The translations under genes were made by a program, and so were the position numbers. Of a stretch of DNA of 64,000 bases, positions 8,401 through 16,532 are shown piece after piece. This stretch comes from Paraburkholderia madseniana (GTDB lineage: Bacteria > Pseudomonadota > Gammaproteobacteria > Burkholderiales > Burkholderiaceae): the NCBI RefSeq assembly GCF_009690905.1, contig NZ_VOSW01000031.1, positions 28,705 to 92,704 on the forward strand, in the 5' to 3' direction. The notes below the pieces were generated by a model. It was not told the DNA's origin. It ran no database searches and saw nothing but the letters and a program-made list of their open reading frames with translations. Within the stretch, counting starts at the first letter, position 1. Each line of letters begins with the position of its first letter.

Positions 8401-8517
8401 ATGACCGCCTATTCTTCAGACATGTGTTTTGCTCTTCGCCACGCTTTCGTCGGTTGTGTTCGCGCGCCGTGCTGCTTTAGCGTTGCTTGCCGCTGTGACT
8501 CGGAGTGCGCGCGATGA
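8401..8517 (+). CDS. Cys-rich leader peptide upstream of thiO (candidate)
   Basis: A 38-codon ORF begins at ATG 8401, four nucleotides after GGAAAGGA, one of the strongest Shine-Dalgarno sequences near this operon. The product has seven cysteines in 38 residues (positions 9, 19, 24, 25, 30, 32, 36). Its TGA (8515-8517) overlaps the thiO ATG (8514) as ATGA, the geometry of translational coupling. The Shine-Dalgarno can pair with TTTCTTTGCC (8375-8384) across a GTAC loop. It lies between a TPP riboswitch and a thiazole operon that consumes cysteine sulfur, so a regulatory leader is plausible. No homologue is known to me; inference. Confidence 0.55.
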   Translation: MTAYSSDMCFALRHAFVGCVRAPCCFSVACRCDSECAR

Positions 8518-9644
8518 ATCGTTCTGCTCAACCCGATTTCGCCGTGCTCGGCGGTGGGCTGTGCGGGCGCCTCGTCGCGTGGCGTCTCGCCGGTGAAGGG
8601 CATCGCGTGGCGCTCTATGAGCGCGGCGATGCTGCAGGTACGCAAGCGGCGGCCTGGGTCGCCGCCGCCATGCTGGCGCCGCTGGCCGAAGCCGCCAGTG
8701 CTGAACTGCTGATCACCCGTCTCGGCGCGAGTTCGCTCGATTCCTGGCCGCGAGTGCTGGCCGAATTGCCCGAACCAGTGTTCTTCCAGCGCAATGGCAC
8801 GCTCGTCGTATGGCATCACGCCGACCGCACCGAAGCGCCACTGTTCGAACGCCGGGTGCGCTCGAACGCGCCTGCTGAATTGCTCGACGGTGGCTTCGTG
8901 ACGCTGGCGGGCGCTCAGGTCGGCGCCGCCGAGCCCGCATTGGCGGGCCGCTTCAACCAGGGCTGGTTGCTGCCGCGCGAAGGCCAACTGGATAACCGTC
9001 AGGTGCTGACCGCGCTCGCCGCGGGCCTCGCCCAGCGCGGTGTCGAAACGCACTGGAACACGCCGGTCGACGATCATGCGCTGCCGTCCGCACGCATTAC
9101 GATCGACTGCCGTGGGTTGGGCGCGAAGTCTGTGCTGCCCACGCTGCGCGGCATTCGCGGCGAAGTTGTACGCGTGCATGCGCCCGGTATCAAGCTGACG
9201 CGGCCGGTGCGCCTGCTGCATCCGCGCTACCCGCTGTATATCGCGCCGAAGCAGGACGATCTCTACGTGATTGGCGCCACCGAAGTGGAAGGCGAGGACA
9301 TGTCGCCGGTCAGCGTGCGCTCGGCGCTCGAGTTGCTGAGCGCTGCGTTTTCCGTGCATCCCGGCTTCGGCGAGGCACGCATCCTCGAACTGAATTCGCA
9401 GTGCCGCCCGACTTTGCCGGACCACCGTCCGGCCTTGCTGTGGGATGGCGCGCAGACATTGCGCGTGAACGGCCTGTACCGGCACGGCTACATGATCGTG
9501 CCCGAAGTCGCCGACGAAGCCGTGCGCTTCGCCGCGGCGCTGCTCGACGGCCGCATTGGCGACGCCGATGCTTTCGCCGACTGGCAAAGTGCCGCGCGCT
9601 GGAGCGAGCTGTTTCAACTGGACTCCACGCGGGAGCCGGCATGA
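8514..9644 (+). CDS. thiO: Glycine oxidase / thiazole-pathway FAD oxidase ThiO
   Basis: The 376-residue flavoenzyme oxidises glycine to dehydroglycine for thiazole synthesis by ThiG. The N-terminal FAD-binding motif is GGGLCG (about residue 15) followed by the Glu in ALYERG. The C-terminal DAO-type region includes the CRPTLPDHRP segment and the RVNGLYRHGYMIVPEVAD motif that closes the FAD site. The ATG at 8514 is preferred over the GTG at 8505 because the CGGAG at 8501-8505 then lies at proper distance. It is first in thiOSGE and follows a riboswitch. Confidence 0.94.
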   Translation: MNRSAQPDFAVLGGGLCGRLVAWRLAGEGHRVALYERGDAAGTQAAAWVAAAMLAPLAEAASAELLITRLGASSLDSWPRVLAELPEPVFFQRNGTLVVWHHADRTEAPLFERRVRSNAPAELLDGGFVTLAGAQVGAAEPALAGRFNQGWLLPREGQLDNRQVLTALAAGLAQRGVETHWNTPVDDHALPSARITIDCRGLGAKSVLPTLRGIRGEVVRVHAPGIKLTRPVRLLHPRYPLYIAPKQDDLYVIGATEVEGEDMSPVSVRSALELLSAAFSVHPGFGEARILELNSQCRPTLPDHRPALLWDGAQTLRVNGLYRHGYMIVPEVADEAVRFAAALLDGRIGDADAFADWQSAARWSELFQLDSTREPA

Positions 9645-9728
9645 GCGTTGCGCGCCTGCTGGCGAAATAGCCGCGGGATAAACAAGCGCGCGCCGCTGCC
9701 CCACTCGATTGAACCGTATTCGAACACC

Positions 9729-9926
9729 ATGGACATTCATATCAATCAAAAGCCGTTGTCGTTGCCCGAAGGCGCGACTGTCGCCGATGCGCTTGCCGCG
9801 TTCGGCGCGCGTCCACCATTCGCGGTCGCGCTGAACGGCGATTTCGTCGCACGTACCCAGCATGCGGCGCGCGCGCTGCAGCCGGGCGACAAGCTCGATG
9901 TCGTGCAACCCGTGGCCGGCGGTTAA
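9729..9926 (+). CDS. thiS: Sulfur carrier protein ThiS
   Basis: The 65-residue ubiquitin-like protein ends in the Gly-Gly needed for adenylation and thiocarboxylation (PVAGG). It has the ThiS pattern VADALAAFG and VALNGDFV. It donates sulfur to ThiG for thiazole phosphate formation. It sits between thiO and thiG, 84 nt after thiO. Confidence 0.95.
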   Translation: MDIHINQKPLSLPEGATVADALAAFGARPPFAVALNGDFVARTQHAARALQPGDKLDVVQPVAGG

Positions 9927-9959
9927 GCCCCGCGCCACGCCTTGCCGGAGACCAGGATT

Positions 9960-10781
9960 ATGCAAATGACTGCCCCCCAAACCGCCGACGCGCTCACGCT
10001 CTACGGCCAGACTTTCGCGAGCCGTGTGCTGCTCGGCACCTCGCGCTATCCATCGCTGCAATCGCTGTCCGATTCGATCGACGCGGCGCAGCCCGGCATG
10101 GTGACCGTCGCGCTGCGCCGGCAGATGAACGAAGGCGGCGCCGAAGCCGGTTTCTTCGACCTGCTCAAACGCCATGGCGTCCCGCTGCTGCCCAATACCG
10201 CCGGCTGCCTGACCGTCGGCGAGGCGGTGACGACCGCGCATATGGCGCGTGAAATCTTCGAAACCGAGTGGATCAAGCTCGAACTGATCGGCGACGACTA
10301 CACGCTGCAGCCCGACCCGGTCGGCCTGATCGAAGCGGCCACGCAGCTGATCAAGGACGGCTTCAAGGTGCTGCCGTATTGCACCGAAGATCTCGTGATC
10401 GGCCGCCGCCTGCTCGATGCGGGCTGCGAGGCGCTGATGCCGTGGGGCGCGCCGATCGGCACCGGCAAGGGCGTGATCAATCCGTACGGCCTGCGCGTCT
10501 TGCGCGAGCGCTTGCCCGACGTGCCGCTGATCGTCGATGCCGGCCTCGGCGTGCCGTCGCACGCGGCGCAAGTGATGGAGTGGGGCTTCGACGGCGTGCT
10601 GCTGAACACCGCCGTTTCCCAGGCGACGCACCCCGACGCAATGGCGCGCGCCTTCGCGCTGGGCGTCGAAGCGGGCCGCCAGGCTTTTCTGGCGGGGCCG
10701 ATGGCCGAACGCGAAAGCGCGCACGCGAGCACGCCGGTGGTCGGCATGCCGTTCTGGCATCAAGACGGGAGCGCCGCATGA
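9960..10781 (+). CDS. thiG: Thiazole synthase ThiG
   Basis: The 273-residue TIM-barrel enzyme makes the thiazole ring from deoxyxylulose phosphate, dehydroglycine and ThiS thiocarboxylate. K106 in EWIKLELIGDD is the Schiff-base lysine, and MPWGAPIGTGKG and DAGLGVPSHAAQVMEWG are the phosphate-binding and barrel motifs. ATG at 9960 and ATG at 9966 are both possible starts (GGAG at 9947-9950, AGGA at 9954-9957). Its stop overlaps thiE by 4 nt (ATGA). Confidence 0.96.
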   Translation: MQMTAPQTADALTLYGQTFASRVLLGTSRYPSLQSLSDSIDAAQPGMVTVALRRQMNEGGAEAGFFDLLKRHGVPLLPNTAGCLTVGEAVTTAHMAREIFETEWIKLELIGDDYTLQPDPVGLIEAATQLIKDGFKVLPYCTEDLVIGRRLLDAGCEALMPWGAPIGTGKGVINPYGLRVLRERLPDVPLIVDAGLGVPSHAAQVMEWGFDGVLLNTAVSQATHPDAMARAFALGVEAGRQAFLAGPMAERESAHASTPVVGMPFWHQDGSAA

Positions 10782-11881
10782 CGCAAACTTTGCCTTTGAC
10801 TGGCCGCGACCTCTTCTGGCCGCCCGCTGACGAACTCACCGAAGCTGCCGAGCGGATCCGCGCCCGCTTGGGCGAGTGGCCGCCGACCCATGCGCCGTGG
10901 CGCATCTGCCTGACCGCGCCGGACGAGCCGAACGGCGGAGACCTGATCATCGTCGCCGACGCGCAGCAGCATGGCGAGCAGGTGGCGCGCTGGCAGGTGC
11001 AGGGCGCAGGCGTGATCGTCGCCGCCGAGAACGCGGCGACGTTGCATCTGGGCGGCGAGAAATACAGTCTGGAAGGCCATCTGGCGGAAGACTGGATTCC
11101 CGCGCTGGCGGCGTTTCTGGATTGCGGCTTTGATCCGCACGACGCGCTGGTTTTGGCGCTGGCGTGGCGCGACGGCGACGAAACCAAAGCGGAGGACGCA
11201 TTTCCGGCCGATATCGCGCACTTCCCACGCCTCGCCGGTCTGCCGGCCGCGCCGGCGCAAGCGTTCGCGCGTTGCCCCGACAGGCTCGGGCTGTACCCGG
11301 TGCTGCCGACCGCGGAGTGGGTCGAACGGGTGGTGGGTTTTGGCGTGAAAACGGTCCAGTTGCGCCGCAAATCGGCCGAACCTGCCGACGAACTGAAGCG
11401 CGAAATCGCCCGCTGTGTCGCCGCGGGCCGTGAGCACGATGCCCAGGTTTTCATCAACGATCACTGGCAAGCCGCGCTGGAAGCGGGCGCCTACGGCGTC
11501 CACCTCGGCCAGGAAGACGTGCATACGGCCGATCTGTCGGCACTTGCCACCGCTGGCATCCGCCTCGGTCTGTCGACGCACGGTTTCTACGAGATTCTGA
11601 AAGCACTGCATTTCCGGCCAAGCTACATTGCATTGGGCGCGGTGTTTCCGACCACCACCAAGGTCATGCCGACCGCGCCGCAGGGCCTCAAGCGTCTGGT
11701 GCGGTATGTACGCCTGCTCGACGGCGTCGTGCCTCTGGTGGCGATCGGCGGAATCGATCTGCAGGTGCTGCCGGACGTGCTGGCGACGGGCGTGGGTTGC
11801 GCGGCCGTGGTGCGCGCCGTGACCGAGGCCGCCGACCCGGCTGTCGCTGTTTCTGCGCTGCAACATGCGTTTACGCAATAA
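10778..11881 (+). CDS. thiE: Thiamine phosphate synthase ThiE with N-terminal extension
   Basis: At 367 residues this is about 150 longer than a standard ThiE. Residues from about 170 onward carry the ThiE barrel: VQLRRK, INDHWQAALEAGAYGVHLGQEDV, LGAVFPTTTKV and the phosphate-binding VAIGGIDLQVLPDVLATG. It joins the thiazole and pyrimidine moieties into thiamine phosphate. The first 165 residues contain EDWIPALAAFLDCGFDPHDA, which faintly resembles the C-terminal part of HMP kinase (ThiD) without its catalytic residues; this is an inference. It overlaps thiG by ATGA. Confidence 0.92.
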   Translation: MTQTLPLTGRDLFWPPADELTEAAERIRARLGEWPPTHAPWRICLTAPDEPNGGDLIIVADAQQHGEQVARWQVQGAGVIVAAENAATLHLGGEKYSLEGHLAEDWIPALAAFLDCGFDPHDALVLALAWRDGDETKAEDAFPADIAHFPRLAGLPAAPAQAFARCPDRLGLYPVLPTAEWVERVVGFGVKTVQLRRKSAEPADELKREIARCVAAGREHDAQVFINDHWQAALEAGAYGVHLGQEDVHTADLSALATAGIRLGLSTHGFYEILKALHFRPSYIALGAVFPTTTKVMPTAPQGLKRLVRYVRLLDGVVPLVAIGGIDLQVLPDVLATGVGCAAVVRAVTEAADPAVAVSALQHAFTQ

Positions 11882-11937
11882 TCGTCAAGTTCAGTAAAGG
11901 GACAGGGCACCTCACGGCAGCATTTCCATGATGGCCC

Positions 11938-11943
11938 TATAAT
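11938..11943 (+). promoter_or_regulatory. -10-like element before mlaF
   Basis: A perfect TATAAT at 11938-11943 lies 33 nt before the mlaF GTG. No good -35 is visible 16-18 nt upstream, so promoter strength cannot be judged. Confidence 0.35.
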
Positions 11944-11975
11944 TCGGCCTTCCGTGTAAAAGGACTGTCAGTTTC

Positions 11976-12797
11976 GTGTCTTCCTCCCCTGAGACCTTAC
12001 TCGAGCTGCGCGACGTCGACTTCGGTTATGGCGACCGGCTCGTCCTGTCGAACCTGAATCTGCGCTTCAAGCGCGGCCAGGTCGTTGCGGTTATGGGCGG
12101 CTCGGGTTGCGGCAAAACAACGGTGCTGCGTCTGATCGGCGGTCTGGTGCGCGCGCAGCGCGGCCAGATCCTGTTTCATGGCCAGGACATCGGCCAGCAG
12201 ACGCGCGACGGCCTCTACGCGCTGCGCCGCAAGATGGGCATGCTGTTCCAGTTTGGCGCGTTGTTCACCGATATGTCGGTGTTCGAAAACGTCGCCTTCG
12301 CCTTGCGCGAGCACACCGACCTCCCCGAAGAACTGATCCGCGACCTCGTGTTGATGAAGCTCAACGCGGTCGGGTTGCGCGGCGCGCGCGACCTGGCGCC
12401 TTCGGAGATTTCGGGCGGTATGGCGCGGCGTGTGGCGCTCGCCCGGGCGATTGCGCTCGACCCCGAGCTGATGATGTACGACGAGCCGTTCGCCGGCCTC
12501 GATCCGATCTCGCTCGGCATCACCGCGAACCTGATTCGCGCGTTGAATCAGGCACTTGGCGCGACGTCGATCCTCGTCACGCACGACGTGCCGGAATCGT
12601 TCGCGATCGCCGATTACGTCTATTTCCTTGCCAACGGCGGGGTGCATGCCGAAGGCACGCCGGCTGAGCTGCGCGCGTCGACCGATCCTACGGTGCGCCA
12701 GTTCATCGACGGCGCGCCGGACGGCCCGTTCAAATTCCACTATCCCAGCAAGACGCCACTCGCGGCGGACTTCGGCATTGGCGGAGGTCAGTCATGA
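11976..12797 (+). CDS. mlaF: Mla ATPase MlaF
   Basis: The 273-residue ATPase powers the MlaFEDB inner-membrane complex that moves phospholipids to maintain outer-membrane asymmetry. Walker A is GGSGCGKTT (about residue 39), the Q-loop is FQFGALFTDMSVFENVAF, the signature is SGGMARRVALARA and the Walker B is ELMMYDEPFAGLDP. The GTG at 11976 follows AGGA at 11961-11964. It overlaps mlaE by ATGA, so both are translationally coupled. Expressed from its own likely promoter, separate from thiE (94 nt gap). Confidence 0.95.
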   Translation: MSSSPETLLELRDVDFGYGDRLVLSNLNLRFKRGQVVAVMGGSGCGKTTVLRLIGGLVRAQRGQILFHGQDIGQQTRDGLYALRRKMGMLFQFGALFTDMSVFENVAFALREHTDLPEELIRDLVLMKLNAVGLRGARDLAPSEISGGMARRVALARAIALDPELMMYDEPFAGLDPISLGITANLIRALNQALGATSILVTHDVPESFAIADYVYFLANGGVHAEGTPAELRASTDPTVRQFIDGAPDGPFKFHYPSKTPLAADFGIGGGQS

Positions 12798-13561
12798 TCA
12801 GCGCGCTTGGTCGCTCGGTACTCGACGGGCTGGGCACGGCCGGCTACGCCACGCGGTTCTTCTTCCGGCTGCTGCTCGAGTTTTTCCCATTGCTGCGCCG
12901 GCCGCGCCTTGTCACGAAGCAGATCCACTTCGTGGGTAATTATTCGCTGGTGATCATCGCCGTGTCGGGGCTGTTCGTCGGCTTCGTGCTCGGCTTGCAG
13001 GGTTATTACACGCTGAACCGCTACGGTTCCGAACAGGCGTTGGGCCTGCTGGTCGCGCTTTCGCTGGTGCGCGAACTCGGGCCGGTGGTCACGGCGCTGC
13101 TGTTCGCGGGCCGCGCCGGCACGTCGCTCACGGCCGAAATCGGCTTGATGAAGGCGGGCGAGCAATTGACCGCGATGGAAATGATGGCGGTGGACCCGGT
13201 CAAGGTCGTCGTCGCGCCGCGCTTGTGGGCGGGCATTATTTCCATGCCGATTCTGGCCGCGATTTTCAGCGCGGTCGGCGTGTTCGGCGGTTATGTGGTG
13301 GGTGTGCTGCTGATCGGCGTCGATGCCGGCGCGTTCTGGTCGCAGATGCAAGGCGGCGTCGATGTCTGGCGCGACGTGGGCGCCGGGGTCATCAAGAGCG
13401 TGGTGTTCGGCCTCGCGGTGACCTTTGTGGCGCTGTTTCAGGGCTACGAAGCCAAGCCGACGCCGGAAGGCGTGTCGCGCGCCACGACCAAGACGGTCGT
13501 GTACGCGTCGCTTGCGGTGCTCGGCCTCGATTTTCTGTTGACCGCACTGATGTTCAGCTAA
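12794..13561 (+). CDS. mlaE: Mla permease MlaE
   Basis: The 255-residue membrane protein of the MlaE/TTG-like permease family has about five hydrophobic segments, and the conserved VRELGPVVTALLFAGRAGTSLTAEIGLMK core near residues 93-121. It forms the transmembrane channel for phospholipid transfer together with MlaF and MlaD. It starts within the mlaF stop (ATGA). Confidence 0.95.
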   Translation: MISALGRSVLDGLGTAGYATRFFFRLLLEFFPLLRRPRLVTKQIHFVGNYSLVIIAVSGLFVGFVLGLQGYYTLNRYGSEQALGLLVALSLVRELGPVVTALLFAGRAGTSLTAEIGLMKAGEQLTAMEMMAVDPVKVVVAPRLWAGIISMPILAAIFSAVGVFGGYVVGVLLIGVDAGAFWSQMQGGVDVWRDVGAGVIKSVVFGLAVTFVALFQGYEAKPTPEGVSRATTKTVVYASLAVLGLDFLLTALMFS

Positions 13562-13652
13562 AACTGCGCTGCACGTTTCCGTTCGGCGGGCGCGCCTCGG
13601 TTTGCGCGTCACGGGAGCGGGAGCAGCGTGGCGGATTCACTTTGGGATGACG

Positions 13653-14216
13653 ATGAAAAAGACTGCTCTCGACTTCTGGGTCGGCCTGTTCGTGGTGTTG
13701 GGTTTCGTGGCGTTGCTGTTTCTCGCGCTGAAGGCCGGCAACATGAGCTCGTTGTCGTTTCAGGCAACGTACCCGGTCAAGCTCAAGTTCGACAATATCG
13801 GCGGACTGAAGGCGCGCGCACCGGTGAAGAGCGCGGGCGTGACGGTCGGCCGGGTTGCCTCGATCGGCTTTGACAGCAATGCGTATCAGGCGGTTGTCAC
13901 GATCGATATCGACAAGCAATACCCGTTTCCGAAAGACACGTCGGCGAAGATCCTGACCTCGGGTCTGCTCGGCGAGCAATACATCGGGCTCGAACCCGGT
14001 GGCGATAGTGAGATGCTTAAAGCGGGTGACACGATCTCGATGACACAATCGGCAATCGTGCTGGAAAACTTGATCGGACAATTCCTGTATAGCAAGGCCG
14101 CGGACTCGGGCGCATCCAAGCCGGGCGCGGGTTCGGCCACACCTGCGGCCGCCCCTGCCACGGCACCCGCGTCGGCGGCGCCGACTCTGCCCGCCTCTGG
14201 CGCGGCCGGTCAATAA
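13653..14216 (+). CDS. mlaD: Mla substrate-binding MCE protein MlaD
   Basis: The 187-residue protein has one N-terminal membrane anchor (FWVGLFVVLGFVALLFLAL) and a single MCE domain including VKLKFDNIGGLKARAPVKSAGV and GLLGEQYIGLEPGG. It forms the hexameric lipid-binding ring on MlaE in the periplasm. The C-terminus is an Ala/Pro-rich tail. ATG 13653 is preferred because GGGA at 13644-13647 is 5 nt upstream; ATG 13647 is an alternative. Confidence 0.94.
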   Translation: MKKTALDFWVGLFVVLGFVALLFLALKAGNMSSLSFQATYPVKLKFDNIGGLKARAPVKSAGVTVGRVASIGFDSNAYQAVVTIDIDKQYPFPKDTSAKILTSGLLGEQYIGLEPGGDSEMLKAGDTISMTQSAIVLENLIGQFLYSKAADSGASKPGAGSATPAAAPATAPASAAPTLPASGAAGQ

Positions 14217-14227
14217 GGAGAATAAAA

Positions 14228-15265
14228 ATGCAGACCCTACGCAAACGAGGCGTGCGCACCGTCCAGATAGCGACCTTCGCGCTCGCGGCCGCTACGCTCG
14301 CCGGCTGCTCGACCGTGCAGACGCCGACCAAGGGCGATCCGCTCGAGGGCTTGAACCGCACCATCTTCACCGTCAACGACAAGCTCGATCAGTACGCGCT
14401 GAAGCCGGTCGCGAAGGGCTACGTCTTCATCACGCCGCAGCCGGTGCGCGACAGCGTCACCAACTTCTTCTCGAATATCGGCGACGTCTACATCGCGGCG
14501 AACAATCTGCTGCAGTTGAAGATCACCGATGGCGTCGAAGACATCATGCGGATCGTGATCAACACGGTGTTCGGCGTTGGCGGTCTGTTCGACGTGGCGA
14601 CGCTCGCTAAACTGCCCAAGCATGACAACGACCTCGGCCTGACGCTCGGGCACTACGGCGTGCCGCCGGGTCCTTACCTCGTTCTGCCGCTGTTCGGTCC
14701 GAGCACGGTGCGCGACGCGGTCGGCTCGATCGGCAACTACTATGTGAATCCGCTCAGCTACATCAATCCGCCAGGCCTGACGTGGGCGCTGTACGGCGTG
14801 AACGTGATCAATACGCGTGCGAACCTGCTGAACGCGAGCGATGTACTGGAAGGCGCCGCGCTGGATAAGTACTCGTTCGTGCGTAACGCGTATCTGCAGC
14901 GCCGCCAGTATTTGTTGTCGGACGGCAAGCAGTCGCAGTCGCTGCCGAACTACGGCGACGAAGCGCCGCTGCCGAAGTACGACGACGTCGATAGCGGTGC
15001 GGCTGCGGCGCCAGCAGGCACGCAGGGTGCTGCCGCGAAAGCATCGGCTGCGTCCGGTGCGGCCGCCGCAACGCCGCCGCAAGCTGCTTCGGCGGCTGGC
15101 GCAACCACGGGCGCAACCGGCACGGCGGCTGCGCCTGAAGCCGCCTCCGGCGGCTCCGAAACACCGCCGCTCGACCTGAACGGCGGTCCGGAAACGACGC
15201 AGATTCCGGCCGGCCAACTGGTTCCGCCGACGCGTTTCAACTTCCCGTCATTCAAATTGCGTTGA
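14228..15265 (+). CDS. mlaA: Outer-membrane lipoprotein MlaA (VacJ)
   Basis: The 345-residue lipoprotein has a lipobox with Cys27 (LAGC). The VacJ domain spans about residues 35-235, with DPLEGLNRTIFTVNDKLDQY and LGHYGVPPGPYLVLPLFGPSTVRDA. MlaA removes misplaced phospholipids from the outer leaflet. The C-terminal 100 residues are a low-complexity Ala/Thr/Pro linker, longer than in E. coli. AAGGAG ribosome binding site sits 8 nt before the ATG. Having mlaA inside the mla operon is typical of Burkholderiales, unlike E. coli. Confidence 0.95.
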   Translation: MQTLRKRGVRTVQIATFALAAATLAGCSTVQTPTKGDPLEGLNRTIFTVNDKLDQYALKPVAKGYVFITPQPVRDSVTNFFSNIGDVYIAANNLLQLKITDGVEDIMRIVINTVFGVGGLFDVATLAKLPKHDNDLGLTLGHYGVPPGPYLVLPLFGPSTVRDAVGSIGNYYVNPLSYINPPGLTWALYGVNVINTRANLLNASDVLEGAALDKYSFVRNAYLQRRQYLLSDGKQSQSLPNYGDEAPLPKYDDVDSGAAAAPAGTQGAAAKASAASGAAAATPPQAASAAGATTGATGTAAAPEAASGGSETPPLDLNGGPETTQIPAGQLVPPTRFNFPSFKLR

Positions 15266-15383
15266 TCGTGCGGCCGTAACACCTCGATACGACTCTCGCA
15301 GTTTGCGCATGGATTGCTGCTGAACTCGCGTGTTAATGTCGGCTCCAACGGTTGCACTATTTTTAAGGCAAGCAAGGTTCGAT

Positions 15384-16016
15384 ATGAAAAAACTATTCCT
15401 GATTCCGTTGTTCGCAGCGCTGTTTTCGTTCGCCAGTGCCGGTGCCTCGGCGCAAACGGTGGACTCCAATTCGCCGGACGGCCTGGTCAAGACCGTCACC
15501 CAGCAGGTGATCGATGCGATCCACGCCGACAAGTCGATCCAGCAAGGCGACATCACCCACATCACTCAGCTCGTCAACGAAAAGATCCTGCCGTACACCG
15601 ATTTCCGCCGCACCACGCAACTGGCGATGGGCCGCAACTGGCGCACCGCGACGCCGGAGCAGCAAAACGCCGTCGTCGAGCAGTTCAAGATGCTGCTGAT
15701 CCGCACGTATTCGGGCGCGTTGGCACAAGTGCGCGACCAGCAGATTCAGTACAAGCCGTTCCGCATGAACCCGGACGACACCGACACGGTGGTGCGCTCG
15801 GTGGTGATGAACAACGGCTCGCCGATCGAACTCGACTATCGTCTGTACAAGACGCCGAACGGCTGGCGTGTGTATGACATCAACGTGCTCGGCGCGTGGC
15901 TGATCCAGGCGTATCAGCAACAGTTCAGCGAACAGATCCAGCAGAAGGGCGTGGACGGACTGATCCAGTTCCTCACGCAGCGCAATCAGCAACTGGCCGC
16001 GGGCAAGCAGTCGTGA
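15384..16016 (+). CDS. mlaC: Periplasmic phospholipid carrier MlaC
   Basis: The 210-residue protein has a Sec signal peptide (cleavage near Ala-Ser-Ala, residue 23) and the MlaC family pattern: ILPYTDFRRTTQLAMGRNWRTATPEQQ, then NGWRVYDINVLGAWLIQAYQQQF. It shuttles phospholipid between MlaA and MlaFEDB across the periplasm. It overlaps the following STAS gene by 4 nt (GTGA). Confidence 0.95.
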   Translation: MKKLFLIPLFAALFSFASAGASAQTVDSNSPDGLVKTVTQQVIDAIHADKSIQQGDITHITQLVNEKILPYTDFRRTTQLAMGRNWRTATPEQQNAVVEQFKMLLIRTYSGALAQVRDQQIQYKPFRMNPDDTDTVVRSVVMNNGSPIELDYRLYKTPNGWRVYDINVLGAWLIQAYQQQFSEQIQQKGVDGLIQFLTQRNQQLAAGKQS

Positions 16017-16318
16017 GCGAAGTGCTGAACGCCGTCGTCGCAAGCCGCTTCGAAAGCGGCGCGACGCTGACCCACGAGAGCGCGAAAGCCGCGCTCGAGG
16101 CGGGTTTGCAGCGCATCGCAGCGGGCGCGACCGGCGTGGATTGCGCGCCGCTCGCGCAATTCGACTCGTCCGCGCTTGCCGTCCTGCTCGCGTGGGAGCG
16201 TGCCGCCCAGGCGCGCGGCATCGCGTTCGAGATCGTCAATCTGCCGGCTGGTCTCGCCAGCCTCGCACAAGCCTACGGCGTCGATACCCTGTTATGTCGA
16301 CCGGAGTTAGCGCTTTAG
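16013..16318 (+). CDS. mlaB: Mla STAS-domain protein MlaB
   Basis: The 101-residue cytoplasmic STAS protein, from a GTG overlapping the mlaC stop, has the STAS core VDCAPLAQFDSSALAVLLAWERAAQARG. MlaB binds MlaF and regulates its ATPase. It completes the Mla operon. Confidence 0.88.
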   Translation: MSEVLNAVVASRFESGATLTHESAKAALEAGLQRIAAGATGVDCAPLAQFDSSALAVLLAWERAAQARGIAFEIVNLPAGLASLAQAYGVDTLLCRPELAL

Positions 16319-16388
16319 CGGTTACTCCGGTCCCATGCTGCTTGCAGCGCGCGCGACATTGACGCTCCCCTAGCGTCACTTCCAATCG

Positions 16389-16417
16389 CCCCGGCCGAGC
16401 CGGGGCTGCCGATTTTT
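16389..16417 (+). terminator. Likely terminator of the mla operon
   Basis: A perfect 7-bp stem CCCCGGC (16389-16395) and GCCGGGG (16399-16405) with a 3-nt loop is followed after 7 nt by TTTTT (16413-16417). It sits between mlaB and the next ABC gene. The gap before the T-run is longer than ideal. Confidence 0.5.
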
Positions 16418-16421
16418 GCCC

Positions 16422-16427
16422 TATAAT
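16422..16427 (+). promoter_or_regulatory. -10-like TATAAT before ABC exporter genes
   Basis: TATAAT at 16422-16427 is about 105 nt before the ABC ATPase ATG. The -35 region overlaps the mla hairpin and is not a good consensus match. Confidence 0.35.
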
Positions 16428-16532
16428 CAAACGTTTTTCGGGGCATATAACCGGCCCCAATTTCGTCCCTTCCAGCACTTTTGCGCCCCCTCGGGGCTCC
16501 TTTAGGCGCCGCGACGCACGCGGCCCACAGTC

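Noticed and set aside
9641..9670. Nine-codon ORF overlapping the thiO stop
   Set aside because: Too short, no supporting features; probably incidental.
8409..10763. Long open frame antisense to thiO, thiS and thiG
   Set aside because: Composition typical of the reverse of GC-rich genes; no domain recognised.
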